Below are positions 23,371 through 33,612 of a stretch of DNA of 64,000 nucleotides, in pieces; the stretch's first letter is position 1; each line of letters starts with the position of its first letter. The position numbers were made by a program, and so were the translations under genes. This DNA is from Rhodospirillales bacterium 70-18 (GTDB lineage: Bacteria > Pseudomonadota > Alphaproteobacteria > Acetobacterales > Acetobacteraceae): NCBI GenBank assembly GCA_001899585.1, contig MKWE01000019.1, forward strand, positions 63,072 through 127,071. The letters are read 5' to 3'. Below the pieces are notes generated by a model that worked only from the letters and a program-made list of their open reading frames with translations, ran no database searches and was not told where the DNA came from.

Positions 23371-26142
23371 TCATTGACCGAGGCGTTCCAGGATGGCCGG
23401 CACGTGCACCTGGTCGCCCTTGTAGTTGCCGGTGAGCGCGTACATCACGAGGTTGACCCCGAAGCGGTAGGCAATGGTGCGCTGGCGGGCGCCGCCGGGA
23501 ATGGTGGCGTAGGGGTTGCGGCCCTGCGCGTCCACCGCCCAGGCGGCCGCCCAGTCGTTGCCGCCGATGATGACCGGGCTCACGCTGTCGTTGCTGCGGT
23601 CCTGGTCGCGCTGCACCCAGACGGTGCCGCCGGTGTAGCGGCCGGGGAAGTCCTGCAGCAGGTAGAAGCTGCGCGCCAGCACGTGCTGGGTGGTCAGCGG
23701 CGCCAGCGGCGGGATGGCGAGGTCGGCGGCGATGCGCGGCAGGGCGGCATCCGCCCCGGCGGCGAAGCCCTCGCCGCTGCCGGCGTTGCGGGTGTCGATC
23801 AGGATGATGCCGCCATGTGCCATGTAGTCGTTCAGCGCCGCCACCGCCGCGCCCGACAGCGCCGGCGCGTCGGCGGCGATCGGCCAGTAGAGCAGCGGGT
23901 AGAAGGAGAGGTCGTCGGTGCCCGGGTCGATCGCCGCCGGCTCGGCCAGGGCCGCGTTGGTGCGGCGGTTCACGTAGTCCGACAGCCCGGCCAGCCCGGC
24001 GCGGGAGACCGCGTCCATCTGCGCGTCGCCGGTGACGACGTAGGCGAGGCGGGTGGCCAGGGCGGGGTTGGTGTCGGGGTTGAGTTGCTGATTACCCCCT
24101 TGGATGCCCCCTGGGATGCCCCCTGGGGTGCCCCCTGGGATGCCCCCTGGGGTGCCCCCTGGGGTGCCCCCTTGGGCCATCGCGCCGGGCATGGCGAGCA
24201 GCAGCAGCAGGCCGGCGGCCACCGAGGCGCGGAACAGCCCGCGCAGCCGCAGGCTGACCAGCAGGTCGATCGCCAGCAGGGCCAGGGCGGCGGCGATCAG
24301 CCAGGGCCCCAGCGCGCGTTCCGGCGCGGCGGCGCCCAGCATTTCGGCGCGGGCGCCGGCGATGGCGGGGGCGGCGCGCGGCGGGGCGAGGTTGGCGGCG
24401 AGGTTCAGCGCCCGCCGCCCGCTTTCCGGCCCGTACAGTCCCGGCGGGTGGCGCGGCGAGGGCACCGCGCGGGCCAGCTCGGCGGCGGTGAGCGCGGCGG
24501 CGGCCGGCGGCGGCTGGCCGGGCTGGCCGAAGCCGTCCAGCGTCTCGGCCGGGGCGAGCGGGGTGGGGGAGGCGTCGTCGGCCCCGCTCACCCCCACCGA
24601 CAGCGCCACCAGCCGGCGCAGCATGTCCACGAACAGGCCGGAGAGCGGCAGGTCCGACCAGTCGGCGTTGGCGGTGACGTGGAACAGCACGATGCGCCCG
24701 GCGCCGCGCGCCTGCTGCGTCACCAGCGGCGTGCCGTCGGCGAGCTGCGCCCAGGTCTGGCTGGCGAGCTTCGCGCCCGGCTCGGCCAGCACCTGCTGGT
24801 TCACCCGCACCTCCGCCGGCACCGCCAGCCCGGCGAAGGGCGAGTCGGCGGCGAAGGGGGCCAGCGCCGCCGGCTGGCTCCAGGACATCGCGCCGCCCAG
24901 CTGCCGGTCGCCGGCCAGCAGGCGCACCGGCAGCAGGCTGTCCGGGTGCTCGGCGGTCTGCGGGCCGGCGAAGCGCAGCAGCAGCCCGCCCTTGTCCACC
25001 CATTTGGCGATCAGGTCGTGCTCCGGCCCGTCGGCCACCACGCGGTCGGCCAGCACCAGCACCGAGATCTGGCGGGAGAGCAGTTGCTCCAGCCCGCCCT
25101 CGCGCAGCTCGGCATAGGGGTCCAGCGCGCGGCGGATATAGAACAGCGGGCCGGCCAGCGGGATGTCGGCGGTGGTGGCGTCGCCGGCCAGCAGGCCGAC
25201 CGGGCGGCGGCGCCAGCGCTCGTCCAGCAGCGCCACGCCGCCGGCCGAGGCGGGGCCGGCCAGCACCAGCCGGGCCAGCCGGTTGCGCAGTTCCGGCGGC
25301 AGGGTGAGCTTGGCCTCGGCAACGCCGGCGCCGGGGGCGAAGGCCAGGGCGACGCGGGCCAGGGTGCGGCCGTCGCCGGACTGCGCCAGCACGGCGGCCT
25401 GGTCGGCCACCGGGCGCGCCACCTGGGCGAGACGGACCACCAGCCCGTCCGCCTCCGGGCGCGGGGGCAGCAGCAGGCGGGCCTGCGGCACCTCCTCGCG
25501 CACCACGGTGAGCGGACCGGCGGCGGCCAGCGCGGCGGCGAAGGCGTTCCAGCCGGCGCCGCCCGCCGGCCCATCAGTCAGCCCGTCTGCGATGTAGTCC
25601 ACCGCGCCGCGCGGCCCCCAGGCGCGCAGCGCGGCGGCGGCGGCGGCGCGGTCGGAGGGCCAGGGCTTCGGGCGCAGGGCGGCGAGGCGGGGGCGCAGCT
25701 CGGCCGCCGGCATGGCCGGGGTGGCGGCGGGCGGGGCGCCGGTTTCGTCGGGCGCCGTGGCCAGCAGCGCGACCGGGCGGCCGGCGCGCTCGGCGCGGTC
25801 CAGCACCCCGCCGGCGGCCTGCATGCGGCGCGGCCAGTCCGGCGCGGCGGCCCAGCCGTCATCGACCACCAGCAGCACCGGGCCGCTGCCGGGCAGGCTG
25901 GCGCCGGCGTCCAGGATGGGTCGGGCGAGGCCGAGGACGATCAGCCCGGCGGCGGCGATGCGCAGCGCCAGCAGCCACCAGGGGGTGCGCGCCGGCGTCT
26001 CCTCCACCGCGTGCAGGCCCAGCAGCAGGCGGATGGCCGGGAACACCTCGGTGCGCGGGGCGGGGGGCGTGATGCGCAGCAGCCACCACAGCAGCGGCAG
26101 CGCGGCCAGCGCCAGCAGCACCCAGGGGGCGGCGAAGATCAT
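23371..26142 (-). CDS. DUF4159 protein with N-terminal BatA-like membrane domain
   Basis: 923-residue membrane protein, third gene of the moxR operon. The N-terminal BatA-like module (WVLLALAALPLLWWLLRITPPAP) is followed by a large periplasmic part, a second helix near residue 610 (GPWLIAAALALLAIDLLVSL), another helix, and the C-terminal DUF4159 domain (RLAYVVTGDAQMDAVSRAGL and LYWPIAADAPALSGAAVAAL). A Gly/Pro repeat (GGTP/GGIP units) encoded by a 12-bp tandem repeat at 24094-24176 separates the last helix from DUF4159. Start is an ATG that itself lies in a 14-bp tandem repeat. Confidence 0.9.
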   Translation of the reverse strand: MIFAAPWVLLALAALPLLWWLLRITPPAPRTEVFPAIRLLLGLHAVEETPARTPWWLLALRIAAAGLIVLGLARPILDAGASLPGSGPVLLVVDDGWAAAPDWPRRMQAAGGVLDRAERAGRPVALLATAPDETGAPPAATPAMPAAELRPRLAALRPKPWPSDRAAAAAALRAWGPRGAVDYIADGLTDGPAGGAGWNAFAAALAAAGPLTVVREEVPQARLLLPPRPEADGLVVRLAQVARPVADQAAVLAQSGDGRTLARVALAFAPGAGVAEAKLTLPPELRNRLARLVLAGPASAGGVALLDERWRRRPVGLLAGDATTADIPLAGPLFYIRRALDPYAELREGGLEQLLSRQISVLVLADRVVADGPEHDLIAKWVDKGGLLLRFAGPQTAEHPDSLLPVRLLAGDRQLGGAMSWSQPAALAPFAADSPFAGLAVPAEVRVNQQVLAEPGAKLASQTWAQLADGTPLVTQQARGAGRIVLFHVTANADWSDLPLSGLFVDMLRRLVALSVGVSGADDASPTPLAPAETLDGFGQPGQPPPAAAALTAAELARAVPSPRHPPGLYGPESGRRALNLAANLAPPRAAPAIAGARAEMLGAAAPERALGPWLIAAALALLAIDLLVSLRLRGLFRASVAAGLLLLLAMPGAMAQGGTPGGTPGGIPGGTPGGIPGGIQGGNQQLNPDTNPALATRLAYVVTGDAQMDAVSRAGLAGLSDYVNRRTNAALAEPAAIDPGTDDLSFYPLLYWPIAADAPALSGAAVAALNDYMAHGGIILIDTRNAGSGEGFAAGADAALPRIAADLAIPPLAPLTTQHVLARSFYLLQDFPGRYTGGTVWVQRDQDRSNDSVSPVIIGGNDWAAAWAVDAQGRNPYATIPGGARQRTIAYRFGVNLVMYALTGNYKGDQVHVPAILERLGQ
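24094..24176. repeat. 12-bp tandem repeat inside the DUF4159 gene
   Basis: About six to seven units of CCCCCTGGGATG or CCCCCTGGGGTG on the plus strand, encoding GGIP/GGTP on the minus strand. Being in frame (12 bp = 4 residues), copy-number changes would only lengthen a periplasmic linker just before the DUF4159 domain. Confidence 0.85.
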
Positions 26143-26190
26143 CGGCGGCCCCTCATCGGCGGCCCCTCATCGGCGGCCCTCATCGGCGGC
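26137..26190. repeat. 14-bp tandem repeat spanning the DUF58 stop and DUF4159 start
   Basis: The unit ATGAGGGGCCGCCG (minus strand) is repeated about three times with one 13-bp version. The first unit supplies the DUF58 stop (CCGATGAGG) and the last supplies the DUF4159 start (GCCGATGATC). Each unit carries an ATG in a different frame, since the unit is not a multiple of three. Confidence 0.75.
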
Positions 26191-27060
26191 CGGGCTCGGG
26201 CGACAGGGCGGCGTACAGGGCCAGCAGGGCGGCCTCCGGCGGGTGGTCGGTGCGGTGGGTGGCAAAGCCCCAGCCGGCGGCCCGCGCGATCGCCGCCAGC
26301 CCCTCCTGCTGGGCGGCCAGTCGCTCGGCATAGGCGGCGCGCACGCCCTCCACGCGCGGCACCAGGGTGGCGGCTTCCTGCTCGGTGCCCTGGAAGCGGA
26401 TGCGCCCGGCATAGGGCAGCAGCGCCTCCGCCGGGTCCAGCACCTGCAGCAGGTGGCCGCGCAGGGGCACGCCGGCGAGCGCGCCGACGCAGGCGCGGAT
26501 CTCGTCCAGCGGGCCGAGGAAATCGCCGATCAGCACCACGCTGGCATGACGGGGGAGGCCGGTGGCGGGCGGCAGGGCAGGGGCCTGGAGTTCGCCCAAC
26601 TGGTCGGCCAGCCGCGCCAGCCCGGCGCGGCCGGAGACGCTGCGCGCGGCGGGCGCCACCAGGCGCACCCGCTCGCCGCCGCGCAGCAGCAGGCCGGCCA
26701 GGGCCAGCAGCAGCAGCTCCGCGCGCTCGATTTTTTCGGTGGGGGCGGCGCGGGAGCGCCAGCGCATGCTGGGCGAGCCGTCGCGCCACAGGGCCACGGT
26801 CTGCGCCGCCTCCCACTCCGTCTCGCGCAGGAACAGCCGGTCGGAGCGGGCGGATTGCCGCCAGTCGATGCGGCTGGCGGGGTCGCCGGGGAGGAAGGGG
26901 CGGTATTGCCAGAAGCTGTCGCCCTGGCCGACCCGGCGGCGGCCGTGCACGCCCTGCCAGACGGTGCTGGCCACCCGCTCGGCCGCCACCAGCAGCGGCG
27001 GCAGCCTCGCGCCCAGGGCTTCGGCGCGCCTGGCCTGGGTGTTCATGGGCGCGGGCATGC

Positions 27061-27064
<4 letters not shown>
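26180..27064 (-). CDS. DUF58 domain protein
   Basis: 294-residue cytoplasmic protein, second gene of the moxR operon. The DUF58 signature is QGVHGRRRVGQGDSFWQYRP with FLPGDPASRIDWRQSARSDR (~40-75). A vWA-like fold follows (RDGSPSMRWRS as MIDAS-like DxSxS, later SVVLIGDFLGPLDEI). The GTG at 27064 overlaps the moxR stop as GTGA; an ATG two codons later (27058) is also possible. The partner ATPase is encoded directly upstream. Confidence 0.92.
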
Positions 27065-28071
<1,007 letters not shown>

Positions 28072-28280
28072 CGGGGCGGGGCTCCTGGGTCGGGCGGGCG
28101 ATCGGGTTCAGCCTAGATTGGATCGCGGCGGGGGTGTGCCACTTTTCATGCAGGTGGACGCCATGTCACTTTCCGCCAGGGCGCGCCCCCCGAAGACCAC
28201 GCAGGCACTTTCACTGGGGGGGGGATGCTACCTATATCAAGGGCGCGGGCGGAAGCCGCGCAACGGCCGAGGACGGGATC

Positions 28281-28874
28281 GTGAACGAGGCAGGCGGGCA
28301 ACAGGTGGGGCGAACGGGCGGGGCGCCTGGATGCGGCGCCGTGTCGCGTGGGGCGCGGCGCGCGCCGGTGGACTGCGGCGACCTGCCGTTCCTGATCAAG
28401 CGCGACGGCACCTGGATGTATCGCGGCAGCCCGATCCGTCGCAAGGAGTTGGTGTGCCTGTTCGCCTCCGTGCTGCGGCGCGAGGAGAACGGCGACTTCA
28501 TGCTGGAGACGCCGGCCGAGCGCGGCCGCATCCAGGTGGAGGACGCGCCGTTCGTGGCGGTGGAGTTGTGCTGGGACGGCGTCGGCCGCGACCAGGTGCT
28601 GAGTTTCCGCATCAATACCGACCAGGTGGTGGTGGCCGGGCCGGATCACCCGATCCGCGTGGCACACGACCTGCTGACCTGCGAGCCCACCCCGTATATC
28701 CGCCTGCGCCCCGGCGCCGGACGGCTGCCGGTGGAGGCGCGGATCGGCCGCGCCGTCTATTACGAACTGGTGGCGCTGGCCGAGCCGGGCATGGTGATGG
28801 GCCGGCGGATGCTGGGCGTGTGGAGCGCCGGCAGCTTCTTTCCGCTGGGCGAACTCCCGCCTGGCGAGGGGTGA
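28281..28874 (+). CDS. DUF1285 family protein
   Basis: 197-residue protein matching DUF1285: DLPFLIKRDGTWMYRGSPIR and KELVCLFASVLRREENGDFM, then VEDAPFVAVELCWDGVGRDQ and IRVAHDLLTCEPTPYIRLRP. It is a small two-domain beta-rich cytoplasmic protein of unknown biochemical role. I take the GTG at 28281, preceded by GAGGACGGGATC. The frame is open further upstream (ATG at 28134) but that extension is low-complexity and not conserved in character. It starts a plus-strand gene series divergent from moxR. Confidence 0.88.
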   Translation: MNEAGGQQVGRTGGAPGCGAVSRGARRAPVDCGDLPFLIKRDGTWMYRGSPIRRKELVCLFASVLRREENGDFMLETPAERGRIQVEDAPFVAVELCWDGVGRDQVLSFRINTDQVVVAGPDHPIRVAHDLLTCEPTPYIRLRPGAGRLPVEARIGRAVYYELVALAEPGMVMGRRMLGVWSAGSFFPLGELPPGEG

Positions 28875-28896
28875 TGCCGGATCGGGAGCGGCGGCC

Positions 28897-29568
28897 ATGA
28901 GCCCGCAGGAGTTGCGCGCCCGGCTGCGCCTGCTCGGCGAGCCGGCTGGCACCCCGGCGGTGCCGACGATGACGCGCCTGCCCGCGTCCGGCGCCGAGGT
29001 GGGCGAGGAGCGGATCGGGGCGGCCATCGGCTCGGACGACGCCGCCGGCCTGACCCCCGGGCCGCTGGTGCCGGCCGCCGTGCTGGTGCCGTTCGTGCAG
29101 GGGGCGCGGCCCGGCGTGCTGCTGACCCGGCGCACCCCGCATCTGACCAAGCATGCCGGGCAGGTGAGCTTTCCCGGCGGGCGCATCGACCCCGGCGACG
29201 CCAGCCCCGAGTACGCCGCCCTGCGCGAGGCGCGCGAGGAGATCGACCTCGACCCCGCCCAGGTGGAGATCACCGGCCGGCTGGGCGATTACGTCACCGG
29301 CACCGGCTACCGGATCACCCCCGTCCTCGGCCTGCTGCCGGCGGGGCGGGAGCTGGAGGGGCTGGGCCTGACCCCCTCGCCGGACGAGGTGGACGCGGTG
29401 TTCTCCCTGCCGCTGTCGGTGCTGCTGGACCCGCGCGCGCCGCAGCGGCGGCGGGCGGAGTTCCGTGGCGCGTGGCGGGAGTTCTGGGTGTGGCCGCATC
29501 CGGACCATTACATCTGGGGCGCCACCGCCGCGATCCTGGTGCATCTGGCCGAGCGGCTGCGCGGATGA
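28897..29568 (+). CDS. CoA pyrophosphatase, NUDIX family
   Basis: 223-residue NUDIX hydrolase of the NudL/CoA diphosphatase type. The NUDIX box is present: GGRIDPGDASPEYAALREAR followed by EEIDLD (GX5EX7REUXEE). The upstream LTRRTPHLTKHAGQVSFPGG is the CoA-specific extension. It would split CoA to 3',5'-ADP and 4'-phosphopantetheine. GGAG eight bases before the ATG supports the start. Neighbours are DUF1285, DUF6111 and the CCA-adding enzyme, a common alphaproteobacterial order. Confidence 0.93.
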   Translation: MSPQELRARLRLLGEPAGTPAVPTMTRLPASGAEVGEERIGAAIGSDDAAGLTPGPLVPAAVLVPFVQGARPGVLLTRRTPHLTKHAGQVSFPGGRIDPGDASPEYAALREAREEIDLDPAQVEITGRLGDYVTGTGYRITPVLGLLPAGRELEGLGLTPSPDEVDAVFSLPLSVLLDPRAPQRRRAEFRGAWREFWVWPHPDHYIWGATAAILVHLAERLRG

Positions 29569-29598
29569 CCGGGCGGCCGCGATGATCGGCCCGCTGCG

Positions 29599-29922
29599 AT
29601 GATCGGTGTGGCCGAGGTCGCGCTGTTCCTGCTGCCCTTCGTGCTGTTCGCGCTGTGGCGGGTGCTGGCGCCGCATGCCTCGCGGCTGGCGCTGGCGCTG
29701 GCGCTCGCGGCGGTGGCCGGGGTGGCGCTGGGGGCCGCCTGGGTGGCGCGGCGCGACCGGATGGGCTGGCATCAGCCTTACGTGCCGGCGGTGACGCTGC
29801 CGGACGGGACGATCGTGCCTGGGCACGTGGGAGCTATCGTGCCTGGGCATGTGGGAGTTATCTTGCCTGGAGCTATCGTGCCTGGGCATGTGGGCGTCCA
29901 GGGGCGCCCGGGGGCGCCGTGA
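29599..29922 (+). CDS. DUF6111-like small membrane protein with repeated tail
   Basis: 107-residue protein. Two hydrophobic segments (VALFLLPFVLFALWRVLAP and LALALALAAVAGVALGAAWVA) lead to a short periplasmic or cytosolic WHQPYVPAVTLPDGTIVPGH, where DUF6111 proteins normally end. Here the tail is expanded into repeats of the IVPGHVGA type by a 24-bp tandem repeat. The stop overlaps the CCA-adding enzyme's GTG start as GTGA, so the repeat lies directly in front of that essential gene. Confidence 0.82.
   Translation: MIGVAEVALFLLPFVLFALWRVLAPHASRLALALALAAVAGVALGAAWVARRDRMGWHQPYVPAVTLPDGTIVPGHVGAIVPGHVGVILPGAIVPGHVGVQGRPGAP
29811..29899. repeat. 24-bp tandem repeat at the end of the DUF6111 gene
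   Basis: Units close to ATCGTGCCTGGGCATGTGGG plus AGCT, three full and one partial, with small changes (GGGCACGTGGG, TTATCTTGCCTGGAGC). Encodes IVPGHVGA repeats. It ends 20 bases before the start codon of the CCA-adding enzyme. Confidence 0.8.
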
Positions 29923-31115
29923 CGCTGCTGCTGGAGCCGAGGCCGGATTTCCTGGCCGATCCGGCGCTGGCCCGCGTGCTGGCGGCCCTGCCCGGCGCGC
30001 GGCTGGTCGGCGGCTGCGTGCGCGACGCGCTGGCCGGCCTGCTGGTGCATGACATCGACCCGCATGACATCGACCTGGCCAGCCCGCTGCCGCCCGAGGC
30101 CGCGATGGCCGCCCTGCGCGCCGCCGGGCTGCGCGCGGTGCCGACCGGCATCGCCCATGGCACGGTGACCGCGGTGGCGGACGGGCGCGGCTTCGAGGTC
30201 ACCACCCTGCGCCGCGACGTGGCCACCGACGGGCGGCACGCCGTGGTGGCGTTCACGGACGACTGGCGGGTGGACGCGGCGCGGCGGGATTTCACCATCA
30301 ACGCGATGTCGATGACCGCGATAGGTATGGTGCATGACTATTTCGGCGGCATCGCGGATTTGCGGGCCGGGCGGGTCCGTTTCGTCGGCGACCCGGCGAC
30401 GCGCATCGCCGAGGACCGGCTGCGGATGCTGCGGTTTTTCCGCTTCCATGCCCGCTTCGGCATCGGCCCGCCCGACCCGGCCGCGCTGGCGGCGATCGCC
30501 GATGCCGCGCCCGGGCTGGCGCGGCTGTCGCCCGAGCGGGTGTGGAGCGAGCTGAAGCGCATCCTGGCCGCCCCCGCCGCCGCCCCCACCGTCGCGCTGA
30601 TGGCGCAGGCGGGGGTGCTGGCGGCGGCGCTGCCGGAGGGCGCGGACCCAGCTCGGCTGGCGGCCCTGGAGGCGCGCGGCGCGCCGGCGGACCCGCTGCT
30701 GCGGCTGGCCGCCCTGCTGCCCGCTCCGCCGGACGCCGACGCGGCGGCGCTGGCGGCCCGGCTGCGGCTCTCCACCGCCGAGCGCGACCACCTGGTCGCC
30801 CTGCGCGCCGGCCCCGCCCCGGGCGACAGCGACGACGACGCGGCGCTGAGCCGCCTGCTGGCCGACACGCCGCGCGCGGTGCTGCTGGGGCGAAGCTGGC
30901 TGGCCGGGGCCGGCGCGGCCACGCGGGCGCGGCTGGCGGCGCTGGCGGTGCCGGCCTTCCCGCTGCATGGCCGCGACCTGGCCGCCGCCGGGGTGCCGGC
31001 CGGCCCCGCCATGGGGGCGCTGCTGCGCGAGCTGCGCGGCTGGTGGCTGGCCGGCGGCTGCCTGGCCGACGCGGCCGCCTGCATGGCGGAACTGTCCAGG
31101 CGGCGCGCGGGCTGA
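29919..31115 (+). CDS. cca: CCA tRNA nucleotidyltransferase
   Basis: 398-residue class II CCA-adding enzyme or poly(A) polymerase family member that completes the tRNA 3' end. The nucleotidyltransferase head has LVGGCVRDALAG and the catalytic HDIDLAS (Asp pair), the VVAFTDDWRVDAARRDFTIN motif, YFGGIADLRAGRVRF and the neck RIAEDRLRMLRFFRFHARFG. The start is a GTG overlapping the DUF6111 stop. The C-terminal half is alanine-rich and less conserved, as usual for alphaproteobacteria. Confidence 0.92.
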   Translation: MTLLLEPRPDFLADPALARVLAALPGARLVGGCVRDALAGLLVHDIDPHDIDLASPLPPEAAMAALRAAGLRAVPTGIAHGTVTAVADGRGFEVTTLRRDVATDGRHAVVAFTDDWRVDAARRDFTINAMSMTAIGMVHDYFGGIADLRAGRVRFVGDPATRIAEDRLRMLRFFRFHARFGIGPPDPAALAAIADAAPGLARLSPERVWSELKRILAAPAAAPTVALMAQAGVLAAALPEGADPARLAALEARGAPADPLLRLAALLPAPPDADAAALAARLRLSTAERDHLVALRAGPAPGDSDDDAALSRLLADTPRAVLLGRSWLAGAGAATRARLAALAVPAFPLHGRDLAAAGVPAGPAMGALLRELRGWWLAGGCLADAAACMAELSRRRAG

Positions 31116-31127
31116 TACACGCGCCGG

Positions 31128-32930
31128 ATGCCCGCGCCCGCACCCGACGCCACCCGCCCCCTGCTGCGCCGCCTCTGGCGTGAGCACATCCTGCAATTCC
31201 GCCCGACGTTGTGGCTGATCCTGGCGCTGACGGTGGTGATGGCGGCCGCCCAGGCCTGCTACCCGCTGGCCATCGACCACGCCTTCACCCTGTTCGAACG
31301 GCGGGACGTGCGCATTCTGTACCAGGTGCCGGCGATGGTGCTGGCGCTGACCACGGTGAAGGCGCTGGCGCAGTACGGCCAGAACGTGCTGGTGCAGAAG
31401 GTGGTGCTGCAAACCATCCGCGCCTTGCAGGGCCGCATGTTCGCCCATCTGATGCGCGCCGACCTTGCCCGGGTGGAGCGCGAATCCCCCGCCGCCCTGG
31501 CCGCCCGCTTCACCACCGACGCGGCGACCATCCGCGAGGCGATGACCCGCGCGGTGAACGGCGTGGGCGACGCGCTGAAGGTCGCCGGCTCGGTGTTCGC
31601 GGTGCTGTATATCGACTGGCAGCTCAGCCTGATCGCCGCCCTGCTGTATCCGCTGGCGGTGCTGCCCATCCAGCGCATCGGCCGGCGCATCCGCCGCAAC
31701 TCCGGCGCCATGCAGGAGCGCACCGGCGAGGCGGCGACGCTGCTGAACGAGAGCTTCGCCCAGGCCCGCACGGTGCGCGCCTACCGGCTGGAGGCCGCCG
31801 AGACCCAGCGCGCGCAGGAGGCGTTCGCCCGGCTCTACCAGGCGCTGCTGGGCATGGCGAAAAGCCGCAGCCGGATCGACCCGCTGCTGGAGGTGATCGG
31901 CGGTGCGGCCATCGCCGCCGTGTTCGGCTATGCCGGCTGGCGGGCGGCGCAGGGCGGGCCGGGGCTGGGGGCGGCCTCGCTGGGGCATTTCACCAGCTTC
32001 GTCACCGCCCTGCTGCTGGCCGCCCAGCCGCTGCGGGCGCTGGGCAGCCTGAACGCGGCGGTGCAGGAGGGGCTGGCCGGGCTGGTGCGGGTGTTCGCCG
32101 TGCTCGATGAGCCGCCCGGCATCACCCAGGCGGCCGGCGCGGCGGCGCTGCCGGCCGGGCACGGGCGGGTGGTGTTCGAGGACGTGGCGTTCGCCTACCC
32201 GGACGGCCGGGCCGGGCTGCGCGGCCTGTCCTTCGTGGCCGAGCCGGGGCAGACGGTGGCGCTGGTGGGGCCCTCCGGCGCCGGCAAGTCCACGGCACTG
32301 GCGCTGATCCCGCGCCTGCAGGACGCCTCGGGCGGGGCGATCCGCATCGACGGCGCGGATGTGCGCGCGGTCACCCTGGCCAGCCTGCGCGACGCCATCG
32401 CCTATGTGGGGCAGGACGCGCTGCTGTTCGACGACAGCGTGGCCGCCAATATCCGCATGGGCCGGCCGGGGGCGGATGCCGAGGCGGTGCGCGCGGCGGC
32501 CGAGGCGGCGGCGGCGGACGGCTTCATCGCCGCCCTGCCGCAGGGCTACGAGACGCGGGTGGGCACCGGCGGGCAGGCGCTTTCCGGCGGGCAGCGCCAG
32601 CGCGTGGCCCTGGCCCGCGCGCTGCTGCGCGAGCCGCGCATCCTGCTGCTGGACGAGGCGACCAGCGCGCTGGACGCGGAGAGCGAGCGGCTTGTGCAGC
32701 AGGCGCTGGGCCGGCTGCGCCAGGGGCGCACCACCATCGTGGTGGCGCACCGGCTGTCCACCGTGCGCGACGCGGACCTGGTGGTGGCGATGGCGGAGGG
32801 GCGGGCGGTGGAAATGGGCACCCATGCGGCGCTAATGGCGCGCGACGGGCTGTATGCCAGGCTGGTGCGCACCCAGTCCTTCACCGATGGAGGGGGTTTC
32901 ACCGAGGGGGGCGCGGCCGATGTGGCATAG
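31128..32930 (+). CDS. ABC exporter, MsbA-like fused permease-ATPase
   Basis: 600-residue half transporter. Six membrane helices come first (PTLWLILALTVVMAAAQACY onward). The ATPase domain then has Walker A GPSGAGKSTALAL, signature LSGGQRQRVALARALL, Walker B RILLLDEATSALDAES and H-loop VVAHRLSTVRDAD. It probably exports lipid or a lipid-linked compound as a homodimer. It starts 12 bases after cca, and its stop overlaps the start of the tungstate permease by 11 bases. Confidence 0.92.
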   Translation: MPAPAPDATRPLLRRLWREHILQFRPTLWLILALTVVMAAAQACYPLAIDHAFTLFERRDVRILYQVPAMVLALTTVKALAQYGQNVLVQKVVLQTIRALQGRMFAHLMRADLARVERESPAALAARFTTDAATIREAMTRAVNGVGDALKVAGSVFAVLYIDWQLSLIAALLYPLAVLPIQRIGRRIRRNSGAMQERTGEAATLLNESFAQARTVRAYRLEAAETQRAQEAFARLYQALLGMAKSRSRIDPLLEVIGGAAIAAVFGYAGWRAAQGGPGLGAASLGHFTSFVTALLLAAQPLRALGSLNAAVQEGLAGLVRVFAVLDEPPGITQAAGAAALPAGHGRVVFEDVAFAYPDGRAGLRGLSFVAEPGQTVALVGPSGAGKSTALALIPRLQDASGGAIRIDGADVRAVTLASLRDAIAYVGQDALLFDDSVAANIRMGRPGADAEAVRAAAEAAAADGFIAALPQGYETRVGTGGQALSGGQRQRVALARALLREPRILLLDEATSALDAESERLVQQALGRLRQGRTTIVVAHRLSTVRDADLVVAMAEGRAVEMGTHAALMARDGLYARLVRTQSFTDGGGFTEGGAADVA

Positions 32931-33612
32931 CGAATTCGCCTACGACCCGGCGGCCGACGGCATGGACCAGTTCGGGCCGATCGTCGGGCTGTCGCTGACG
33001 GTCAGCCTGTCGGCGGCGCTGGTGGCGGCGGTGCTGGGGCTGGGGCTGGCGGCGCTGCTGGCGCTCACCCGCTTTCCCGGCCGGCGGGTGCTGGTGGTGG
33101 CGGTGAACGCGCTGCTGGGGCTGCCGCCGGTGGTGGTGGGGCTGCTGCTGTACCTGCTGCTGTCCCATGGCGGGCCGCTGGGCGGGCTGGGGCTGCTGTT
33201 CACCCCCGGCGCGATGGTGGCCGCGCAGGCGATCCTGGCCACCCCGATCGTCGCCGCCCTGGCGCACCGGGTGCTGGAGGCGGACTGGGTCGAATATGGC
33301 CGCGCCCTGCAGGCCAGCGGGGCCAGCCGGTGGCAGGCGCTGTGGCCGCTGCTGGGCATGGGCCGCCGGGCGCTGGCCACCGCGGTACTGGCCGGCTTCG
33401 GGCGCACCGTCTCGGAAGTGGGCGCGGTGCTGGTGGTGGGCGGCAACATCGCCGGGCACACCCGCACCATGACCACGGCGATCGCGCTGGAGACCAGCAA
33501 GGGGAATCTGGCGCTGGCGCTGGCTTTGGGTATGGTGTTGATCGGCATCAGCGTGGCGGTGAGCGCCACCGTGCTGGTGCTGGGCGGCCAACCGGAGAGG
33601 AAGCGCATATGA
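32920..33612 (+). CDS. tupB: Tungstate ABC transporter permease (TupB-like)
   Basis: 230-residue inner-membrane permease for oxyanion uptake. Five hydrophobic segments, the first being LSLTVSLSAALVAAVLGLGL. Family landmarks are ALLGLPPVVVGLLLYLLLS and VLEADWVEYGRALQASGASR (EAA loop), then GRTVSEVGAVLVVGGNIAGH. Start chosen at the ATG at 32920, overlapping the exporter gene; no ATPase (TupC) gene is next to it. The stop overlaps the tupA start as ATGA. Confidence 0.9.
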   Translation: MWHSEFAYDPAADGMDQFGPIVGLSLTVSLSAALVAAVLGLGLAALLALTRFPGRRVLVVAVNALLGLPPVVVGLLLYLLLSHGGPLGGLGLLFTPGAMVAAQAILATPIVAALAHRVLEADWVEYGRALQASGASRWQALWPLLGMGRRALATAVLAGFGRTVSEVGAVLVVGGNIAGHTRTMTTAIALETSKGNLALALALGMVLIGISVAVSATVLVLGGQPERKRI

